This document shows, in pieces, positions 11,751-24,252 of a DNA stretch of 38,387 nt. Every line of letters starts with the position of its first letter. Position 1 is the first letter of the stretch. Source of the stretch: Didymodactylos carnosus (lineage: Eukaryota; Rotifera; Eurotatoria; Philodinida; Philodinidae); assembly GCA_905250885.1 (NCBI GenBank), contig CAJNOQ010000959.1, forward strand, positions 1-38,387, read 5' to 3'. A program made the translations under genes and the position numbers. The notes beneath the pieces were generated by a model, which searched no databases, was not told the DNA's origin, and was given only the letters and a program-made list of their open reading frames with translations.

Positions 11751-12459
11751 TTAATTGAGATCACTTTTTATAATTAAAGAAATAAAACTGATCTCAGTTT
11801 GGAAATGGCATATTCTATCAATTTTCAAAAGTGATATCAAATTGAGCTTTTAGTTCCTATTTTATTAAAATATGGATTCCTAAACTGTATATAATATAAA
11901 TTATATATAATAGATAGAGTGAAGTAAAGGCTTTATAGCTTGTAGGTTCCAGTTTATTAAAATATGGATTCTTACACTATTTTTACCAGAAAGAAAATAC
12001 AAAAATAATTAACGTTGTCATCCTCATTGTTCTGGTTCATATTCATCGTCTTCTTTTGAATTCTCAAACACTTTGATGTAACGATGACTTAATGCTCTTA
12101 ACAATTTCTGTAAATCTTCTAGATCTAATCTATCTATATGATCACACATATAATTTTGTTTGGCAGCAATCAATACAGCATCATTATGTGACTTTCACTT
12201 CACTTCTCTGTATTATATACAATTTATATTATGTACAGTTTAGGAATCCACTATAAAGTGGAACCTACAAGCTATAAAGCCTTTACTTCACTCTATCTAT
12301 TATATATAATTTATATTATATACAGTTTAGGAATCCATATTTTAATAAAATAGGAACTAAAAGCTCAATTTGATATCACTTTTGAAAATTGATAGAATAT
12401 GCCATTTCCAAACTGAGATCAGTTTTATTTCTTTAATTATAAAAAGTGTTCTCAATTAA
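11751..12459. mobile_element. TTAA-bordered hairpin element carrying a coding fragment
   Basis: The left arm (11751 to about 11955) and right arm (about 12255-12459) are near-identical inverted repeats of about 205 bp. Both start TTAATTGAGA and continue through CACTTTTTATAATTAAAG and GTTTGGAAATGGCATATTC, with only one or two mismatches seen. Beyond them are diverged further copies of a GGATTCNTANACT-type unit (about 11960-11985 and 12175-12255). TTAA at both edges fits a piggyBac-like target site, although it could be part of the arm. There is no transposase; the loop holds the reading frame at 12024-12191. Confidence 0.88.
12024..12191 (-). pseudogene. Captured C-terminal coding fragment inside the hairpin element
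   Basis: The minus strand reads 55 codons to a TGA at 12024-12026, starting SHNDAVLIAAKQN and ending KEDDEYEPEQ. The composition is that of a real soluble protein: a helical Leu-rich stretch (RLDLEDLQKLLRALSHRY) and an acidic tail. A TGA lies two codons upstream of the first residue and there is no ATG, so it looks like the last exon of a larger gene. I do not recognise the parent. It sits exactly in the loop between the arms. Confidence 0.55.
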
Positions 12460-13008
12460 GAATGAGCCGTTTAATTTTTGAAGTTTCACTTAATGAGGGC
12501 CTTGTTCTCAGGATAAAAACGCCAGCATTTTGATCATTCTTTTACCGATAAGTTATACGGTACGGTATGGTAATGTTTAAAATCTAGTGACCTTTTTTTA
12601 GCTTAGTGTAAAAAATCGCTCTTCACGAATCTGTGAAGGCAATATTTAATGCTTTAATTAATGGAGTTTTGCCTGTTATTATTTTTCAGAATACAACGCT
12701 TTCTCAATATTTTGAAATCATATCGTTAGTTTTAATAGAAAAAGATCAAAATAGCAACAAGAAAACTAGATAGAGTTAAGAAAAATTATAAACATCCAAA
12801 AAACAATAATCTACGCGTTTGAATTTTAGTCTACAGCGACTAATTTTTATTGGCAATATCGATTATTGCCCACTTATATGATAATAGTGAGCTCATAAAG
12901 GTTGTAGTAAGACCTCAATGCAGATTGTTAGTTCTAATATTCGATATTCATGATAAAGATATAGCACGTTAACGAGTCGAAGGAGCTCATATTTGTAAGT
13001 AATTTAAA
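12460..13008 (-). other. 3' UTR and downstream region of the Meis gene
   Basis: No coding sequence. On the gene's strand an AATAAA lies about 160 nt after the stop; the 3' UTR probably ends near it. The remainder up to the hairpin element has no recognised feature. Confidence 0.45.
12847..12852 (-). terminator. Possible polyadenylation signal of Meis
   Basis: AATAAA on the minus strand, about 160 nt downstream of the Meis stop codon. Position is the only support. Confidence 0.4.
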
Positions 13009-16000
13009 TCACTTTAGGCTTGCGTCTAGTCCGTTTGGATAAACAGAACCGAGTTTCAATGTTGATGGAGTACTCTGATGTTTAGTGCAGGAACTCAGTG
13101 ATGAATGATTCATTAATAAAGACGGATGTGGATGATTCGGTAATAATGAATTTTGATGTATTGATGAACAGTACGATGCATACGGATAGCTGGATGCTAT
13201 TTCATCATAAACATCTGAAATTTAACATATATTTTTCGTAAGAATTAAATGTCTAAATCTTTCATCCATACACCTATACCTGTTTGATAAGCATATTGAC
13301 GAGAAGCATCAAAAAAAGCGTCAGGAATATACGGATTATTTGTTAAAAAGTCATTGTATTCAGGTGTAATTACTAAAACAAAAAAGTCATTTTTCAACAA
13401 GACTATAATAGTATTATCATAATAAAGATATTTAAAGATGCATGTAAAAGTAGATACAGAGAACTGTTTGTAAATGAGCGACTATCGAAAGTTTAAATAA
13501 TCAAACGCAAATATCCAAAGGCATACATCAAATCACACCACATTTTTTTCCTCCTCTTGTGATAACCTTAATCATGCAAATTTGTATAGTTTATTCATAT
13601 ACAAACCTTTTTGTGTAGCGGCTACAAATGGAAACAGAGAGAGAGAAAGAGCATGAGTTATCTCTTCTCAACTATAGTGTTCAAGAACAGTATGACAGAA
13701 TTATTATCAAATAGAATGAAATAATAATTTTGAAAAAAAAAACATACCAGCGCGATTTGATTGATCAATCATTGGTTGAACGATTCTCCGTCGTGCATTG
13801 ATGAACCTACGAGAAAAACATTTTTTAAACATCCGGATACACAATAAAAGAAACATATTCTTCTTCAAGCTTTAGAATACTCGAAAGACCAACGAGAATG
13901 AATTTTTCATTTGTTTCATATAGAAAACTGTTGTTTACTTTATGAGTTCTTCTATTTTCCAAAAAACACGTATGAGTTCTCTAAAAAGCAAAGAACTCAA
14001 TATGAGTTCTTTAAAAGCTCAAGATCTATCTCGTTTTGAGCTCTTCAGAGATTTCACAATCAGTTTCTTATATGAAACAAATGAAGAATCCTCTGGTTTT
14101 TTTCGAGTAAAAGATGAAAATTAAAAATGTGTAGGTCGTTTCTCGAATTCATTCAACACTTTAGTAGATATTTTTTTAAATTTTTAGTACTATAACATGA
14201 AAATGTTCTAGATGATTGGGCAGCCGAAGGAACTGTATTCTTTCGAGAAACAGTCATTTTAACGTTCATTGCTTTAGATCTTCAAAAAGAAAAACAGATG
14301 GAAATCTACTAAAATTTTTCTATCATTTTATTAATCACCATCTCTGCTCTATATTAAGAACAAATTCATTTTTTCTCATCATCGTTCGGAGTTCTTTGCT
14401 TAGTTGATGCGGTTGATTGATACCTGTCAACAATCGTTATAGTCGAGAAATGATTAATGATCTTTATGTTGCAAAAAAAAAAAGAAGAATATAACATTCC
14501 TTAATACTGAGCATCATCATCGATATCCACAAGTTTAGACAAAAAGGTGAGAAATAACAGCAAAAAACAAAAAAAAAGAGCAGCTGTTTATATACGTGAG
14601 TATGTATGTACACGTTCCGCCCTATAAGTTTTTTCAATTATTTATGTATACATTATAGGAAAAAATAAAATCTTAAAAATGTATCAAGTACTTATCAGGA
14701 TATCTTCATAATATTTATCTCAAACATACACACATACAGCAGAATTGAATCAGTTGTTTTTTTTATCAACAGTTCGTACAAGAAGACGTAGTGAATGTTT
14801 AAGTTTAGTCCATTTCCTACATCACAACTAGAAATATTAGCAGTTGTCAATCAATTTCTTAAGTTTATTATGCAGCCGATAAAATTATCGTCTAACATCT
14901 GTAATTTCGTACATCTTGTGATGAGCATACAACCGAAGTTTATCGACGATGGTTTTGTAATTACATTTTAGATTTAATGCTCCTTTCTTGTTGAAAATCA
15001 TAGTTCTAACTCTAATTTCATTTACAAATAGGTAGAAAAACATCCTAAATCTTATTTTTGAGCTTGCATAGACTTTTCGATCTGTTTAATGGAGAAAAGA
15101 GAGAAGAGATACTGTGATGAGAAACAATTACGTTTCTGTGTAAATTGATTGACACCAAAGTTTTTATATTTAACTATGTTGAATTCCACAACATCATTAT
15201 AGTTAACTGTTCGATCATGAATAGAAAGGTGTTATAATCTCTCATCCTGTCATCCATGTCAATAGATGATTAACTCCACATAAATGTAGTATTTTTTTGT
15301 GTGCATGAATGAATCTAAACGTTGATTAACAGGTAGGTATACAGCAGTTAACCATGAGCGCGGATCACAATTCAATCATGATCAACTCGTTTTCGTTGAA
15401 TATTTTCAATTGTTTTTTTGCATCCATATTCATTTTTGAAAAAATACTGTTGCGTGACAAATAAAGTTTATTGAGCCGCCGCTACGCGGTCTCATCTTCA
15501 AAAGATATTGTAAATATAGGCAAAAAAAAACATTTCTGTTTGAAATGTAATATGTGTAGAATAAAATGACTTTTTAATTTGAAGTTCGCCTTTTTTTTTC
15601 TCTCTTCATTTTACTTGATTAGTTATCTTTTTCCTCTTTCACATTGGCACATAAAATAGTGTCATGTGACCATAAGAGGCGGAGTTGATCAAAATTTATC
15701 GTTTTTCTTTTTAAATAGTTGAGCGAATGCTCAAACGTTATGTGTGTGGTCGTCTATCATTAATAACTTTTCATTCTATCATGTAATGATTATCAATGAA
15801 TGCATATTTAGAAAAACGTTTGATGATTGTCAACCAAATAGTTAAAAAAAATAATCCCCTCTTCTATTATAATCTCATTTACCATACAAAGCCCGTAAGA
15901 CAATTGCATCTCACATTAGCGTCTCATCACAATCATTCGAAAATATGAAGATCGTGAATGTATAAAGACTTTTTGAATGAATAATTTTTACGAAAAAACT

Positions 16001-19000
16001 AACTACTTACCAATTGTTCACTTGTAAATTTGTTAAATTTGTTTCAGTAGCTAATAACTTTTTCTGTTCTTCAGATGGATAAGGATGCTGAAACCAAATA
16101 AGAGAAAAGAAAGTAATATTTTTCAGCATAGAAAATAGTATTATCTAGACAGAGATCTGCTACAACTATGCATTATATTGATAATATTTTTATTTATTTT
16201 CTTATTGGAATAGAGAGAAGGTGGTACTTGAAGTTTATTGTACAATTGGAACAGAAAACAGTAGAAGTAGCCTAACTATAGGAGTTGAAAGAATGATAGG
16301 CCAAGGGTGACTGATAGTTGATTAAAATAGATCTATTCCAATCAATGACATACATTGTTCGCATAAAGGAAAATATCAATAAATTTTTTTCAAGTAACGC
16401 AAGAGCGAATACTTTTCGCAAATATTTCTGTTTTTCATGTTACTATTAAATACGTAACACGAGATTATTTATATTTTTTTCTTTTCATCTCAAAAAAAGA
16501 AGAGGAAAAACGTAACACTTTATGATAATGATAAATGTAATCTCAATGATGCTGTCTAAAAATGTATATAAGTAATCTATTGATAGAGGAGAATTTATGA
16601 TCATATAGTATATGTAGAAAAACGTCACTTACACTCAAATGTTGAAATAGCCATGCTCGCATGATATTAGTGGCTGACTTTGGAAAAATACCACGTTTTT
16701 TCTGCCTTCGTTTTGTTAAATCATCGTTTTCTTCTTCACCATCTCCAGAACAAATTGAACTTTCTAAATTTTCACCTAGAATAACAAACAACAACTAAAA
16801 ATTGTTTGATTATTTGACAATAGTTTCAACGTACTGTTCTTATCCACTTCACTAATATTATCAGTGTAATGGGAAACTAAATTGATGCTATTTGGACTTG
16901 GCCTAGGTGTTATTCTTTCTTGTATAGACAAGCCGGTTGAATGTTGTTGTTGAATGTGACTAACAATATTATGTTTTGTGGGTGTCAGTGAACACCTGGA
17001 CGATGGACGCACCTAAAAATAGCGCAACCTTAAGGATTATTGCTCAGTTCCTTGATAAATATTGTCTAGGCCTTTCAACAAAATAGATAAATATAAAATA
17101 CGCTGAAGTTCATTAAACTTTTGAATAGTTTTAACTGCTGTATTTATATAATTTCTTGAAGATTGGAAAATATTTTCGAATACCGCCGTTCTTATGGCAT
17201 TCGATGGAAAACAGTAAGATTATAGTACAGCAACTATAGCGTAGAATATTTTAGTCAATATGAAAGATGACTAAATGGATGAAATCTTTTCTCGTTTTAG
17301 TCTATATTCTATTTCTATTGTTCTCTATATACCTGATTCTCTATATACAATTAAAAGGTGAGGAAAGTGATTAATATCACATCACGTACACGTACACACA
17401 CACACACATACATACACACACAAGTTGCCATTAAAAAATTATGATCATCATCTCTAACCAATATATCCATAGATGTTTTTGTTATTTCATCCCATCATAA
17501 TTATCTGTTTATCATTGATGTACATCTTTTTTATTTCTTCAAGCAAAAATCTTCACATAACACATCACATTTAAAATAGCAACAAACAGATAGTGGGTAA
17601 AATGTTCAATAATTAATGACCAATAAGGTACATACTATAGAATGAAGCTCTTTCAAAATGCTTTTCATACAACATCAAACTATGAGATTTGTTTCTTACC
17701 GGTTTAATATCTTCAAAGTCGTCACTTGCTTTTGATCCATCTTGACTTTGTTCATCGTCTGATTTCGAAAAACTCGTATCTCGATCGTTTAACACGATAT
17801 CCATAGGCATTTTGCCCTTTAACAGACCTATATAACGTTGGCAAAAATTATCACACAATTCGTGTACCTTAAACGGAAGCAAAATATCTTATCAATCACA
17901 AGAAAATTCTGAAGAAAAATTTGAATACACACTTTTTCAAGTTCAAGTAAATGGAATCGAAGTACTTGGATTGCTTGTATCATCTAAAGAAAAAGGTTAT
18001 TAAATAGAATATCGTAGGTCCGTTTTTTTTTACAACATCATCGTCTAAGAAATAAAGAAAGTACGCTGCACTTGTTACTCGTTCTATAAGTATAGATTTT
18101 TTTCTTGGTTTTATTTGGTATCGCAATTAGATCAAGTGATTAGTGATAATTCTTCGAAGTGTTAGTGTGTTTAAATGAAAGCAGACAGTAATCCACCCTT
18201 AGTGTAACTGAAAGAAGTATTTGGGTACTTGTTCTCGGATAAGGCATCAATTATAACTCAGAAGGTAACCAAACCAGACATAGATAATGGACTTATACGC
18301 ATAATAATAACTATAATTATATTTACTGCTTGTCTGTATTTTCAGTACAACTAAGTGTAATTATACTACAGATAGTCGCACATGAGAAAATAATACTTAC
18401 CAAATTATCTAATTCGTCGGTCGATGAATATGAAGAACATTCTTTTCTCAACTAAAAAATAAAACCGAAATATATTAAGTGGATTTTCATTGTAGAATGG
18501 ATTTTATTATTTATTTAAGAGTGAAATGATCATCAGGTCAATTAAAAATAAGTTGATGCTTATCGCACAACTAATAAATGATGATTTTAATTAGTAGAAA
18601 TATTTAAAGAAAGATATACCAGTAGTCGATTACGATACAATCATCAAAATCAGTTCGATGCTAAACTTAAGAAATACACTAATTCAGCTACTCTTAAAAA
18701 ACATATAATTTTAAAAAACATTTAATTTTAAAAAACATTTAATTTTAAAAAAAATTGATTTCCTATCACATAATCTCAATATAACAATAGTCTAAAGCAA
18801 TAAGATAAGAATATTAAGTGCCTACATGCTCTTTAAACGACAATAAACTGATTGACAAGATCCTTAAGTATCAATAGAAAGTCGAAAAGTTACTCCTGCG
18901 GTGAAACATGAGTTTAATGAAAAATATTGCTCAATAACTTTTTTACAATATGAACATGCGTAACGCACTACAGGTTACAAAAATAGAGGATCAATATTAC

Positions 19001-20609
19001 ATGTCAAGAATGACGAATGAATTTGTGCAATAGCACTTGATCTTAATAGCAGCAGTAGCATTCTCATCTAATTCAGTTGTAATAAAATGTACAAGGATAT
19101 AGAGTTGTCCAACGGCTTGAATAACTAATTGAAAATTAATAGGAGGATGCATCTTACATTCTAATAACTATAGTGATAGTTTCATAAGATATATTGAAGG
19201 ACATCCCTCTCTCTCCTGAGTCAAAAATGTCAATTTTGTTCGATTTGTCGTTTGTAACTTATTCATAAACTTTGAAGTGCTCTTTTCCTAAGCAATTAGT
19301 TTCACAACTATGAACAAAGACGACTCATTTGAAATAGTTCCACTATTTTCACTGTGTTCGAAATCCGTATGGATTTAGTAACTATTTCCTCAAATAAACC
19401 AGAAATTCTTAACTTTAGCTCTATGTTAAATCTTAAAAGAGAATATGGGCGTTATTTCTAGAACTAAACCAAATTGATCAGATCTCACATCCTTTTGGAC
19501 AGCGCATGTAGAAAATTGTACCTGTTTTGTAAATTCATTAATATCGTCGTTAAATGACGATAATGAACAGACATAATTTGAATTTCCTGATTCTCTGGAA
19601 CAACACGTTGCTAATTCACATTTATCAAATATAACAGCCAATAACGGAAATAACGGATGACTAAAAAGAAGCATAAGAAAATGTAATAATATATTATTTT
19701 AGAATTGTAAAGATAAATATCAAATGTTTTTGAATCCCAAATGAGTACTCAAATATTTCTATATTGTTTACGATTAACAACAATATGTTAAACTGTTGAT
19801 AAGTTATTTCAATCGTTTATCAAGATACATTAACGACACCCTGATGATATCGATCGATGAGAATAAGGAACTACTTGACAGATTCATGTTTATTCTTGAA
19901 AAACTTTCACAAATACTTGAGTTTATTCGGTAACAATTGAAGAGTTCATAAGAAATGTTATTTTAAATACTCAAAAGACAAATTAGAGTTAATTGAATGA
20001 AGCAAAATCAAAAAGACAATACTTTTTTATGATTTGAAATTACCTGTAAATAAGATCTTTTTCCATTTTCATCGCTGTATCAGAATTAGTGTTTGATGTT
20101 GATGATAGTGCATACGAATGTGATAGTTGATTATAAAGATTAGTTGATAACGGATGTTGTTCATAACCATTTTCTGAACCAAGACCATTAGAATATGAAG
20201 CAGTTGAGCTCAGTGTCGCTAAATAAGATTCACTATTGGCTTCGAACTAAAGAGAAATAAAATATGATTTTATACACATATCTAAGTTGAATTTTTAAAT
20301 TTAATATGACTTAAATGTCATCAACGCTAAGTAGGGATTGACATTTTTAAAAGTGATAGACAACGCGTATTGATCAATATTATTCATCAGTTTTCTATAA
20401 CGATAAATAAATTTTGTCTTAAATAAAAATATCATCAAATTGGTCTTGATATTCAAAATCTTGTCTTGGTTTGTTAGAAAGCAACGAGACATTCCATAAG
20501 ATAAAGTATTATTCTACTAGTAAATCTATATTCGTTTATTGTCAGTAGTAAATATCTGAGTCATGGATGATATGAGACACATAGGTTAAAAACTTACGCG
20601 ATGGGCCAT
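13009..20609 (-). CDS. Meis: Meis/Homothorax TALE homeobox transcription factor
   Basis: A nuclear DNA-binding protein that partners PBC and Hox proteins through its N-terminal HM domain. Twelve exons, in minus-strand order: 20609-20598, 20246-20044, 19660-19522, 18451-18401, 17983-17933, 17867-17700, 17012-16835, 16775-16633, 16087-16011, 13806-13748, 13372-13280, 13214-13009. All junctions are GT/AG and frame is kept, giving about 459 residues, within the family's usual length. The HM domain spans about 62-195, with blocks [40 protein letters not shown] and [20 protein letters not shown]. An acidic/Ser linker follows. The homeodomain starts at about 293 ([19 protein letters not shown]), with the TALE loop [10 protein letters not shown] and recognition helix [13 protein letters not shown]. 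The residues IFPK, QHL and [11 protein letters not shown] favour Meis over Prep/PKNOX. The first exon carries only four codons (MAHR), comparable to the MAQR start of vertebrate Meis. The stop TGA is at 13009-13011. Confidence 0.96.
13879..14108. mobile_element. Small inverted-repeat element in a Meis intron
   Basis: The ends ACTCGAAA (13879) and TTTCGAGT (14101-14108) are inverted. The match continues inward with ATTTTTCATTTGTTTCATAT against ATATGAAACAAATGAAGAAT. The inside has three spaced copies of ATGAGTTCT and encodes only a short low-complexity frame. It is a MITE-like unit of 230 bp with no transposase. Confidence 0.65.
14109..16010 (-). other. Remainder of the 2.2-kb intron between homeodomain exons of Meis
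   Basis: No coding sequence beyond short chance frames. A small GC-rich hairpin (GAGCCGC / GCGGTCTC) lies at 15473-15496, right after an AATAAAGTTTATT palindrome. Otherwise it is AT-rich and unremarkable. Confidence 0.45.
17391..17422. repeat. CA-rich microsatellite
   Basis: Imperfect run of ACAC/CATA units in a Meis intron. Confidence 0.8.
18452..19521 (-). other. Meis intron between the two halves of the HM domain
   Basis: About 1.07 kb without coding signal. It contains the short tandem repeat at 18700-18752. Confidence 0.5.
18700..18752. repeat. Short tandem repeat, about 18-bp unit
   Basis: Three consecutive copies of a unit like ACATTTAATTTTAAAAA in a Meis intron. The first copy reads ACATATAATTTT. 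Confidence 0.75.
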
Positions 20610-21924
20610 TTGTAAAGTTTGATTATGTTAGATTATGTCACTTTTAAAATAATGAACTTTTCGTGTAAAAGACATCAAGATCTAAAATTATTTTATAATA
20701 TCACTTAGTGAAACAAATAATAATGACACTAATAAATTTTAAGTAATTATAAGTTGGTGGCTGTCGAACAGATAAAAGATCGATTATAATCAACGATGAC
20801 GGGCAATATCAGTTAGATATACGCAATTCATCAGAAAATGAGAAGAAAAAGGTATAAAGCGAAGTGAGAAAGAAAGAGAGACAGAGAGAGATAGAGAGAA
20901 AGACGAAGAGAAAGAGAGCTGTATACGCTACGTATCATGTCATCATTATTTATTATCTATAATAGTAATCATCATCATCGTTATCGGAGTTCTTTTTTTT
21001 TAAAGCATGCATTGTTAATGTCTTTCATATATCTCATCTATAAGACAAAAATATCCCGTCATAGATAATAACCGCGAATATAAATGAAAAGAACGAAGAG
21101 AGATTAGAGTTATTAGGTAGAGGAAAAAATGGCACGTATATTTTTGTTAATTCTTCGTCAGTTGTTTGCACATATAATTTTCAGCCAATCAATGCTTGTA
21201 TGTTTCTAACTTTTCTTTCGTTAGTATGAGCTTAAAAACATTTATTTCATTGAGTTTATCTTCTTCTTCTTCTTTCTGTAGATGTTGACTCGTCTCTACT
21301 TTCTGGACGAATAAATATGTATTTGATTTGCGATTTGATCGAATTCATTTCTGTCATTGGTCATCAGTATTCTTGAGATAAATGAACGAACACTAAGGAA
21401 AAAAATACCATATTGGCTACCGTGGAATAAATATTATAGATAATTTCATAATTTGAATCTTTCTTCTGAAGTACTTGAGATTATGATCACATAGTTCGGT
21501 TTTTTTCGTGGGTAGCCGAAACAAATAAGATAAACTAATAAAAGGTAACTATATATTCGTTGGTTGTTAGTGGATATTTAATCAGACAGATACAAAGCTA
21601 TTTATTGTTGTACCATCAAAAATAACAGAACATTCTGTTTTTCTCTTAACCTCTCTATAACCACTCTAATAAAATTTAAAGTTTTTCTTTAAAAGAGAGC
21701 AGACCTCTAGTTACAAAATTCTGTGCACTTCCTATCTATTTTCTATTAAGATCTTAAGATCCTATGATGATCTTAGTTGTTATGATCTAAAAAAACTGAA
21801 CCAAGGGATATGCCGTCATTTATGATTATAAGCTAACTGACTAAAATAGAATTAATGAGAGGCTATACACTATTCATTTACAAACGATTTTAAAAAATTA
21901 GAATTGTGGTAACGAGTAAGTAGA
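20610..21924. other. Meis 5' flank and intergenic
   Basis: Upstream of Meis on the gene's strand. It holds a GA-rich tract at about 20860-20920 (CT-rich in the direction of transcription) and ATCATC runs at about 20940-20985. No coding sequence, and no TATA box I would defend. Confidence 0.45.
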
Positions 21925-24202
21925 TGCGACTGAAGAAATTATTCTAGATCAAATTAATGGTTTTATACCACACAAAACAATAAGTATGAAATCTAGAGAT
22001 AAGATATGCTTCACTAACGATCTAAGGCGTCTATACAATAAAAAGTTAAGTCGTACAAAGAGTATAAACATAATCAAACACAAGCTAATGAGCAAAAGTA
22101 TGATCTAACTCATCAAACATTTATAAACGTTTGTGAAGCAGTGAAAACTAGTTTTTATAGTAAAAATGATAAAATATCTACGTCATCTAAGCCATAGTGG
22201 TCTCTTATTAAGTATAGTATGAAGCGTGTTAGACTCACGGTTATTCCTGCCTTGTGGAACACCAGTAAAATGATAGTTACTGATATGAGTAATAGACTTG
22301 ATATTCTCAATGAACATTTTGCTGAAATTTGTACATGGACAGTATCCTTTATACCACAATCAGCTGTCAATTCTTTATCAAACGCATCTACGGAGCTGAA
22401 GTCTTTTTCTATCTCTTGATTAGAAGTCAACAACATCTTGCAAAAACCGAACTGCCATAAAGCCTCTTCTGGTCCTATTAATAGTTGTATTTTGGAAAAT
22501 CTGGAGGCTTCTATCTCGTCTTCAGCCACCAATATAATTCAACATTCTGTTAGTACGTGCGCATATCCTTATCATTGGAAAAAAGGTCTTGTAAATCCTT
22601 TGTTAAAATCCGGCGAGAGTCTCGTTCTAATAGTTACAGACTTACTACTCTTCTTCTAGCTATGTCGAAAGTTTGTGATAAAATCTTGCGCAAGCAGGTG
22701 TGCGACTGGTTAATAAAGAATAAATGTCGTAAGTGTCTTTCGATCGGACCTTGTTGCAAAAGATGGTATGACCAATCTTCTTCTAAATGTTGTACATAAA
22801 ATTAATACTGGAATGGTGAGAATAGTAAGAGCTATTCTTGGAGAGTATCTCTTGGATTTTCAAAAAGCATTCGATACTGTTAGCCACCAGAGTCTTTTGA
22901 TGAAATTAGAGAAAAAAAGGTATAAAGGTGAAAGGGGGTTCCGCAGAGATCCGTCATTAGACCTCTTCTATTCCTCATATATATATATTGATGATTTACC
23001 AATTGGCATTCCAAGTTCGATAAAATTATTCGTCGTTGATGCCATTTTATTCTATCATGACAGAGACCCTTCAGTAGTACCAAACCTAATAAATGATGAT
23101 TAAGTAAAGATTCAGAATTGGTCTCAAAAATAGCATATTCTTCTTAATTATAAAGAATGCGAAGCTATCACTTTTTGCAGCAGTAGGCAACGTGGTAAAT
23201 CTGTCCGTCTACCTTCGCTAATGTTATGTACTGTTCCAATCAAAGAATTTCAAGAGATGAAATATATGGGTCTCAAGTTCTCTTTCGATCTCTCGTGGAC
23301 TTTCCATATTGGATACCTATGTTCGCGTGCTAACTCAACCATAGGACTTATGATATATTATAAATGGCTTTTGAATAAAAATACTCTGGAAATTGTTTAT
23401 AAATCATTTCTTCGTCTAATGCTAAATTACGGTTGCATTGTTTACTCCTTGACATCCGAAACTAACCTCAACAAATTAGAATCTGTTTACTACCAAGCAG
23501 TCGTGACAGTTGTAGGTGTTCTAAATGGTTCCTCTTGTGAAAAAACTCTGACAGTTTTAAACTGGCTTAATTTATATGATCATTTTAAAATTTTTCGCTT
23601 GGTTACTTTTTCGAGAATAGTTCGTGAACTAACACCAGATTATTTGACGGCACACTTACGAGTATGGCCTAAAAACACATTCCACAATTTAAGGAGTAAT
23701 GCATATAATCGTATTGAACCTGTTGCTGTTTTTAAAAGATTATTTTTTTGCTGCACGAGAATGGGATGAAATCGGAAAGCTTTCACCTTCTCCACGGCTT
23801 CTCAAACCAAATGTTTTACGTCAGTACTTAACAAGTAGAATCTTAATGAAACGTGATCATACATTTCCAAAAGCTCTAAAATTTCCTTCTCGTTCTGCGG
23901 AAATCCTCTTTATGCGTTTTAAAATCGGTTTTCCTCAGTTAAACTTCAATCTGTTTAAAAGAAACTGTGTTCCATCTGTAATTTGTCCCTGTGGACATTA
24001 TGATGAAACCATTGAGGATTATTTCTTTGCTTATGGTCCGTACACGACTGAGAGAACCCTCCTTCTAATAAAGATCAACGTTTTAACTACAACTACAACA
24101 TCGAAAGTTTTACTTCTAAACGGTTCATCTCTTGCTACTGACTCAATGCAGTTTATACTTGATGTTGTGTACCACTTTATTGTGAATACTAACAAAGTTT
24201 GA
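21925..24202 (+). pseudogene. LINE ORF2 reverse-transcriptase pseudogene
   Basis: Pieces of one ORF2-like protein lie in order but in shifting frames. First comes a pre-RT linker (CFTNDLRRLYNKK, then KPWWSLIKYSMKRVR). RT blocks follow: WKKGLVNPLLKSG, SKVCDKILRKQVCDWL, LDFQKAFDTVSHQSLLMKL and YIDDLPIGIPSSIKL. A thumb/C-terminal part reads MKYMGLKFSFDLSWTFHIG and CIVYSL, and the end is Cys/His-containing (CPCGHYDETIEDYFFAYGPY). The catalytic FADD box reads FVVDAILFY, so one catalytic Asp is lost. Several stops and frameshifts make it inactive. The clade is probably Jockey/CR1-like, but I cannot fix it. Confidence 0.85.
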
Positions 24203-24252
24203 CGCAGTTTGCCGGTTATATTAAACACCAAACATGTTCTGCCCTTGCGATC

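Noticed and set aside
13942-14124. Plus ORF starting MSSSIFQK
   Set aside because: Produced by the triplicated ATGAGTTCT inside an inverted-repeat unit in an intron of the opposite-strand gene.
15473-15496. GC-rich hairpin as a Helitron 3' end or histone-type stem-loop
   Set aside because: No CTRR end follows it for a Helitron, and neither the sequence nor a neighbouring histone gene supports the other reading.
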